Shown: one piece after another, positions 6,525 through 8,943 of the stretch
Layout of the letters: each line of letters begins with the position of its first letter
Position numbering within the stretch: the first letter of the stretch is position 1
Source: Thermoleophilia bacterium
GTDB lineage: Bacteria; Actinomycetota; Thermoleophilia; Gaiellales; Gaiellaceae
Reading direction: 5' to 3'
Assembly: GCA_016844515.1 (NCBI GenBank)
Contig: JAERMP010000102.1
Span: 1 to 8,943 of the forward strand
Length of the DNA: 8,943 nt
The notes under the pieces: generated by a model
The model's input: only the letters and a program-made list of their open reading frames with translations
What the model was told of the DNA's origin: nothing
Database searches by the model: none
Position numbers and translations under genes: made by a program

Positions 6525-6732
6525 TGCTCGCAATCGGCTCGCATTCGCCAGCGTATGGGCGAACGGAAACCATGTTTCCTCCCGTGAGGCCCGCTTCTTC
6601 TCGAATACGTGGGGAACCTCCCGTTTCTTGCGCGGGGGAACCCATGGTTCCCCCGCGAGCCCCCTCCTTAGGCGCAAGGCGCATGGGTTCCCCGCACCCC
6701 TCCACACTCATCGGCCGGAGACCAGCCGATGA
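6517..6732 (+). CDS. Possible 71-codon ORF linking fabH and fabD; may be a non-gene read-through of a repeat element
   Basis: No family is recognised. For a real gene: a GGGAGG 5 bases before the ATG, a start overlapping the fabH stop (ATGA), and a stop overlapping the fabD start (ATGA), an arrangement typical of translationally coupled genes. Against: the DNA is dominated by palindromes and repeats. The translation is rich in Arg, Ser, Gly and Pro, with three loosely similar units (GNHVSSREARFF, GTHGSPASPLL and AHGFPAPLHT) that simply follow the DNA repeats. No hydrophobic core or motif is apparent. One useful outcome of translating it would be to carry ribosomes from fabH to fabD across the insert. 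I treat it as more likely a by-product of an insertion than a functional protein. Confidence 0.25.
   Translation: MSNARNRLAFASVWANGNHVSSREARFFSNTWGTSRFLRGGTHGSPASPLLRRKAHGFPAPLHTHRPETSR
6565..6579. repeat. Inverted repeat, 6-bp stem with CAT loop
   Basis: GGAAAC (6565-6570), CAT, GTTTCC (6574-6579) is a perfect palindromic hairpin. It has the same three-base loop and the same layout as the larger hairpin at 6631-6657. The sequence from CCATG onwards (about 6570-6600) also resembles the sequence after the larger hairpin, suggesting two diverged copies of one unit. Confidence 0.65.
6611..6693. repeat. Nested inverted repeat cluster built on GGGGAACC / GGTTCCCC
   Basis: GGGGAACC occurs at 6611-6618 and 6635-6642, and its reverse complement GGTTCCCC at 6646-6653 and 6686-6693. 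The outer pair encloses the inner hairpin. A further pair, CTTGCGC at 6627-6633 and GCGCAAG at 6672-6678, could form an alternative stem that competes with the base of the inner hairpin. The transcript could therefore fold in more than one way. Confidence 0.7.
6631..6657. repeat. Perfect 12-bp hairpin with CAT loop
   Basis: CGCGGGGGAACC (6631-6642), loop CAT, GGTTCCCCCGCG (6646-6657): all 12 positions pair and most are G-C, so the RNA stem should be very stable. No T-run follows, so it is not a standard intrinsic terminator. It may act as an attenuator, an RNA stability or processing element, a protein-binding palindrome, or simply the core of a repetitive element. Confidence 0.85.
6717..6720 (+). 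promoter_or_regulatory. fabD ribosome binding site
   Basis: GGAG lies 8 bases before the ATG at 6729 and fixes that start. It is within the right end of the palindrome-rich segment, so if the segment was inserted, the present fabD ribosome binding site came with it. Confidence 0.6.
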
Positions 6733-6736
6733 GCAA
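6729..6736 (+). repeat. 8-bp direct repeat, right copy (ATGAGCAA)
   Basis: Second copy of the 8-mer at 6517-6524; it forms the first codons of fabD. The distance between copies is 212 bases. Confidence 0.45.
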
Positions 6737-7652
6737 GGTTGCATTTTGTTTCCCCGGCCAGGGGTCTCTCGAGATGGGCATGGGTAGAGAGATCGCCGAA
6801 GCCTTTCCCGCCGCACGCGAGGTGTATCGCGTCGGGTCGGAGGCGTCCGGGTTGGATCTGGAGAGGTTGTGTTTCGAGACGCCGCTAGAGCAGATGGTCG
6901 AGACCGAGGTGCAGCAGCCCGCACTCGTTGCGACGAGCCTGGCGATCCTCGCCGCAATGCGGGAGCGCGGCCTCGAGCCGGACGTAGTCGTTGGACACTC
7001 GGTCGGCGAGTTCGCGGCCTTGGCAGCTGCAGGCTCTCTGGAGACCGGAGCGGCCATCGGCTTGGTGCGAGAACGCGGCCTCGCGATGGCCGAAGCCGCT
7101 CGGGAGCGGCCTGGCGCGATGGCGGCGATTCTTGGCCTCGCCGACGAGGAGGTCGAGAAGCTCTGCCGGAGGATCGTCGGCGTGTGGCCGGCGAACTACA
7201 ACTGTCCAGGACAGATCGTCGTCTCGGGCGAGCACGAGGCTGTTGAGGAGTGTTGCGCCGAGGCCGAGAGCCTCGGCGCCCGACGAGCAGTGAAGCTGAA
7301 GGTCTCGGGAGCGTTCCACAGCCCACTCGTTGCGCGTGCGGCAGATCGCCTGCGGCCGGCGCTCGAGCGGGTGCGGTTCACGGAGCCGCTCGCGCCATTC
7401 ATGTCGACCGTCACCGCAAAGGTGGAGCCCGCGCAGCGGATCGCCGCCCTCCTCATCGACCAGCTGACGGGACCCGTGCGGTTCACCCAGGCGGCGACCG
7501 AGCTCGTGCGCAGCGGCGCGACGACGTTCGTCGAGGTCGGCCCGGGCAATGTGCTGTCCGGCCTCGTGAAGCGCATCGACCGAAGCGTGAAGACGATGTC
7601 CGTGAGCACGCTCGACAGCCTGGAGCGCGCGCAGGAAGCGCTCGCGCGGTGA
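6729..7652 (+). CDS. fabD: Malonyl-CoA:acyl carrier protein transacylase FabD
   Basis: FabD moves the malonyl group from malonyl-CoA to ACP, making the extender unit used by FabH and FabF. The 307-residue length is standard. Visible motifs are FPGQGS (8-13, with oxyanion-hole Gln11), GHSVGEFAALAAAG (89-102) with nucleophile Ser91, the RERG segment around 114-117 including the substrate-binding Arg, catalytic His197 in GAFHSPL, and the C-terminal FVEVGPGNVLSGL (267-279). The ATG at 6729 follows GGAG at 8 bases and overlaps the stop of the short upstream frame. The stop (TGA 7650-7652) overlaps the fabG GTG by 4 bases, indicating coupled translation. All catalytic residues are present. Confidence 0.96.
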   Translation: MSKVAFCFPGQGSLEMGMGREIAEAFPAAREVYRVGSEASGLDLERLCFETPLEQMVETEVQQPALVATSLAILAAMRERGLEPDVVVGHSVGEFAALAAAGSLETGAAIGLVRERGLAMAEAARERPGAMAAILGLADEEVEKLCRRIVGVWPANYNCPGQIVVSGEHEAVEECCAEAESLGARRAVKLKVSGAFHSPLVARAADRLRPALERVRFTEPLAPFMSTVTAKVEPAQRIAALLIDQLTGPVRFTQAATELVRSGATTFVEVGPGNVLSGLVKRIDRSVKTMSVSTLDSLERAQEALAR

Positions 7653-8383
7653 GCCGACCCGCGTTCTGCTCCCTCGACGGAAAGAACGCGCTCGTGACGG
7701 GCGCCTCGCGCGGGATCGGCCGCGCCATCGCCGCCAACCTCGCATCTGCCGGCGCCTCCGTCGTCCTCTCGTACCGGACCGGGGGCGACGAGGCCTCCGT
7801 GCTCGCCGGGGAGATCGGAGGCCGCGCCGTTCAGGCGGATGTCTCCGATCCCGAGTCCGCGCGTGCGCTCGTGGAGGAGGCGGGCGATCTCGACATCCTC
7901 GTCAACAACGCCGGCGTGACTCGGGACGGCCTCCTGGTGCGCATGTCGGACGACGACTGGAACACCGTCATCGATACCAACCTCGCGTCGTGCTTCTACA
8001 CCTGCCGAGCGGCGGCGCGTGGGATGATGAAGAAGCGCTCGGGCACGGTCGTGAACATCTCTTCGATCGTTGGCCTGCGTGGGAACTGGGGGCAGACGAA
8101 CTACGCGGCCTCGAAGGCCGGGATCATCGGGTTCACGAAGTCCCTCGCCCGCGAGCTGGGAAGCCGGAACGTCCGCGCGAACGTGGTCGTCCCCGGCTAC
8201 GTGAAGACGCAGCTGACCGACGTTCTCCCCGAAGGAGCCACCGACGCGATGCTGCAGAACACTCCCCTCGGGCGGCTCGGCGATCCGGAGGACGTGGCCG
8301 GAGCGGTACGGTTCTTGTGCTCCGACGAAGCGTCGTTCATCACGGGCGCAGTGCTCCTGGTGGACGGCGGGCTCGGGATGTAG
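7649..8383 (+). CDS. fabG: 3-oxoacyl-[acyl-carrier-protein] reductase FabG
   Basis: FabG reduces 3-oxoacyl-ACP to 3-hydroxyacyl-ACP with NADPH, providing the FabZ substrate. It is a 244-residue classical short-chain dehydrogenase. Motifs in order: cofactor-binding TGASRGIG (17-24), NNAG (86-89), and the catalytic set Asn111, Ser139 (NISSIVG), Tyr152 and Lys156 (NYAASKAG). VVVPGYVKT (179-187) and the C-terminal ITGAVLLVDGGLGM end are family-typical. The same frame stays open upstream to 7250, overlapping fabD, but homology begins at SLDGKNALVTGA, so GTG 7649 is the right start. It overlaps the fabD stop as GTGA. fabF follows after 3 bases. Many short-chain dehydrogenases resemble FabG; the fab context makes this one secure. 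Confidence 0.95.
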   Translation: MSRPAFCSLDGKNALVTGASRGIGRAIAANLASAGASVVLSYRTGGDEASVLAGEIGGRAVQADVSDPESARALVEEAGDLDILVNNAGVTRDGLLVRMSDDDWNTVIDTNLASCFYTCRAAARGMMKKRSGTVVNISSIVGLRGNWGQTNYAASKAGIIGFTKSLARELGSRNVRANVVVPGYVKTQLTDVLPEGATDAMLQNTPLGRLGDPEDVAGAVRFLCSDEASFITGAVLLVDGGLGM

Positions 8384-8386
8384 CGA

Positions 8387-8943
8387 ATGACAGACAGCTC
8401 GCAGAACGGACGTCGCCGGGTCGTCATCACCGGGGTGGGGATGGTCACGCCCTTGGGGAACGATTCCGAGTCGACGTGGGCGAGCTTGATCGCAGGCGAG
8501 TCAGGTGCGGGTCCGATCACGCGCTTCGACCCGAGCGAGTACACGGTGCGCTTCGCGTGCGAGCTGAAGGACTACGACCCGACGACCTGGATCGACCGGA
8601 AACAAGCCAGGAGAATGGACAAGTTCTCGCAGTTCGCTCTTTCCGCGGCGCGAATGGCCGAGGCGGACAGCGGAATCGACATTGCCCGCGAGCCGGACCG
8701 TGTCGGCGCTGCCATTGCGACCGGAATCGGTGGGCTGACCGCGTTCGAGGACTGCGTTCGGAGACTGATCGAACGAGGTCCCGATCGGACCAGTCCGCTC
8801 TCCATCGTCCAGATCATCCCCAACATGGCAGCCGCGTGGGTGTCGATGGAGCTCGGTGCGCAGGGGCCACTCGCGGCCGAATGCACCGCCTGCGCGGCCT
8901 CGAACATGGCTATCGGCGACGGCCTCGATGCGATTCGCCTCGG
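8387..8943 (+). CDS. fabF: 3-oxoacyl-[acyl-carrier-protein] synthase II FabF, N-terminal part (3' end outside window)
   Basis: The frame is open from ATG 8387 to the window end, 185 complete codons. FabF condenses malonyl-ACP with a growing acyl-ACP during elongation. The start RRRVVITGVGMVTPLGND, then FDPSEY..RFACELKDYDP, RRMDKFSQFAL and ATGIGGL (111-117), is characteristic of FabF/FabB-type synthases. Cys169 in CTACAASNMAIGDG is the expected nucleophile (Cys163 in E. coli FabF). The residues after it, AASN, differ slightly from the commoner ATG or ASG form. The two catalytic histidines lie beyond the window and cannot be checked. It begins 3 bases after the fabG stop, leaving no room for acpP. 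Confidence 0.94.
   Translation, partial: MTDSSQNGRRRVVITGVGMVTPLGNDSESTWASLIAGESGAGPITRFDPSEYTVRFACELKDYDPTTWIDRKQARRMDKFSQFALSAARMAEADSGIDIAREPDRVGAAIATGIGGLTAFEDCVRRLIERGPDRTSPLSIVQIIPNMAAAWVSMELGAQGPLAAECTACAASNMAIGDGLDAIRL

Larger units (their letters stand above)
6525..6728. mobile_element. Candidate small palindromic insertion (MITE- or REP-like) between fabH and fabD
   Basis: The 204 bases lie between two copies of ATGAGCAA and differ in character from the tightly packed genes on both sides. They carry two hairpins with CAT loops, four copies of an 8-mer in both orientations (GGGGAACC at 6611-6618 and 6635-6642; GGTTCCCC at 6646-6653 and 6686-6693) and an imperfect direct repeat beginning CCATG. 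No clear terminal inverted repeats and no transposase are seen, so if mobile it would be non-autonomous. Alternatives are a locally evolved regulatory leader for fabD or an extragenic palindrome cluster. Confidence 0.35.

Noticed and set aside
6631..6657. Intrinsic transcription terminator after fabH
   Set aside because: The stem is strong, but no T-run follows on either strand and essential fabD lies downstream. It is listed as a repeat/hairpin instead.
6565..6657. Binding sites for a known fatty acid regulator (FapR- or FasR-like)
   Set aside because: I cannot match the palindromes to any operator I can state with confidence, and they lie inside the operon, not ahead of its first gene.
6565..6693. 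CRISPR array
   Set aside because: The repeated units are short, imperfect and palindromic, with irregular spacing and no unique spacers of constant length.
6361..7326. Minus-strand open frame of 321 codons opposite fabH and fabD
   Set aside because: Very Arg/Pro/Ser-rich with no motifs, and it covers confident fabD coding sequence with all catalytic residues.
7250..7648. Upstream extension of the fabG frame into fabD
   Set aside because: It overlaps well-supported fabD sequence, and the short-chain dehydrogenase homology starts only after GTG 7649.

Overview
The window looks like chromosome from a GC-rich bacterium. Codon use, frequent GTG starts, the short-spaced gene order and the protein types suggest Actinomycetota, possibly a deep-branching class such as Thermoleophilia. 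The class is an inference from overall style; no marker in the window settles it. There are no tRNA or rRNA genes, no CRISPR array, and no stretch over 300 bases without a gene.

Left part (1-2846). The 3' end of gyrA (DNA gyrase subunit A, C-terminal beta-pinwheel) runs rightwards and stops at 861. It meets a leftward two-gene operon, nfeD followed by a slipin (stomatin/band-7 family) gene, with one base between the facing stop codons. NfeD is intact: signal peptide, ClpP-like Ser/Lys protease domain, membrane block and OB-fold. The slipin gene is damaged. Its original start, with a strong Shine-Dalgarno and the membrane anchor, is still visible overlapping the nfeD stop. About 100 bases that should join the anchor to the SPFH domain are missing, and the two pieces are in different frames.

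Middle (2847-5051). A short divergent region of about 70 bases separates nfeD from a secreted PGRP-type N-acetylmuramoyl-L-alanine amidase. The amidase has a long C-terminal tail containing two copies of an SPNGD motif in FlgD-Ig-like domains.

Right part (5061-8943). A tightly packed type II fatty acid synthesis cluster follows in the order fabZ, fabH, fabD, fabG, fabF (cut by the window edge). The amidase stop is only 9 bases before fabZ, so the amidase may lead the same transcript. Together these genes supply malonyl transfer (FabD), initiation (FabH), elongation (FabF), ketoreduction (FabG) and dehydration (FabZ). Enoyl reductase and acyl carrier protein are not in the window, and acpP is absent from its common place between fabG and fabF.

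The most unusual piece is the 208-base gap between fabH and fabD. It is full of palindromes built on GGGGAACC/GGTTCCCC, including a perfect 12-bp stem with a CAT loop. It is flanked by an 8-bp direct repeat, ATGAGCAA, whose second copy is the fabD start. The first copy sits at an ATGA overlap with the fabH stop, 5 bases after a strong GGGAGG, exactly where an ancestral fabD start would be expected. This looks like a small palindromic (MITE- or REP-like) insertion into the fabD start. The insert also reads through as a 71-codon ORF joined to both neighbours by ATGA overlaps.
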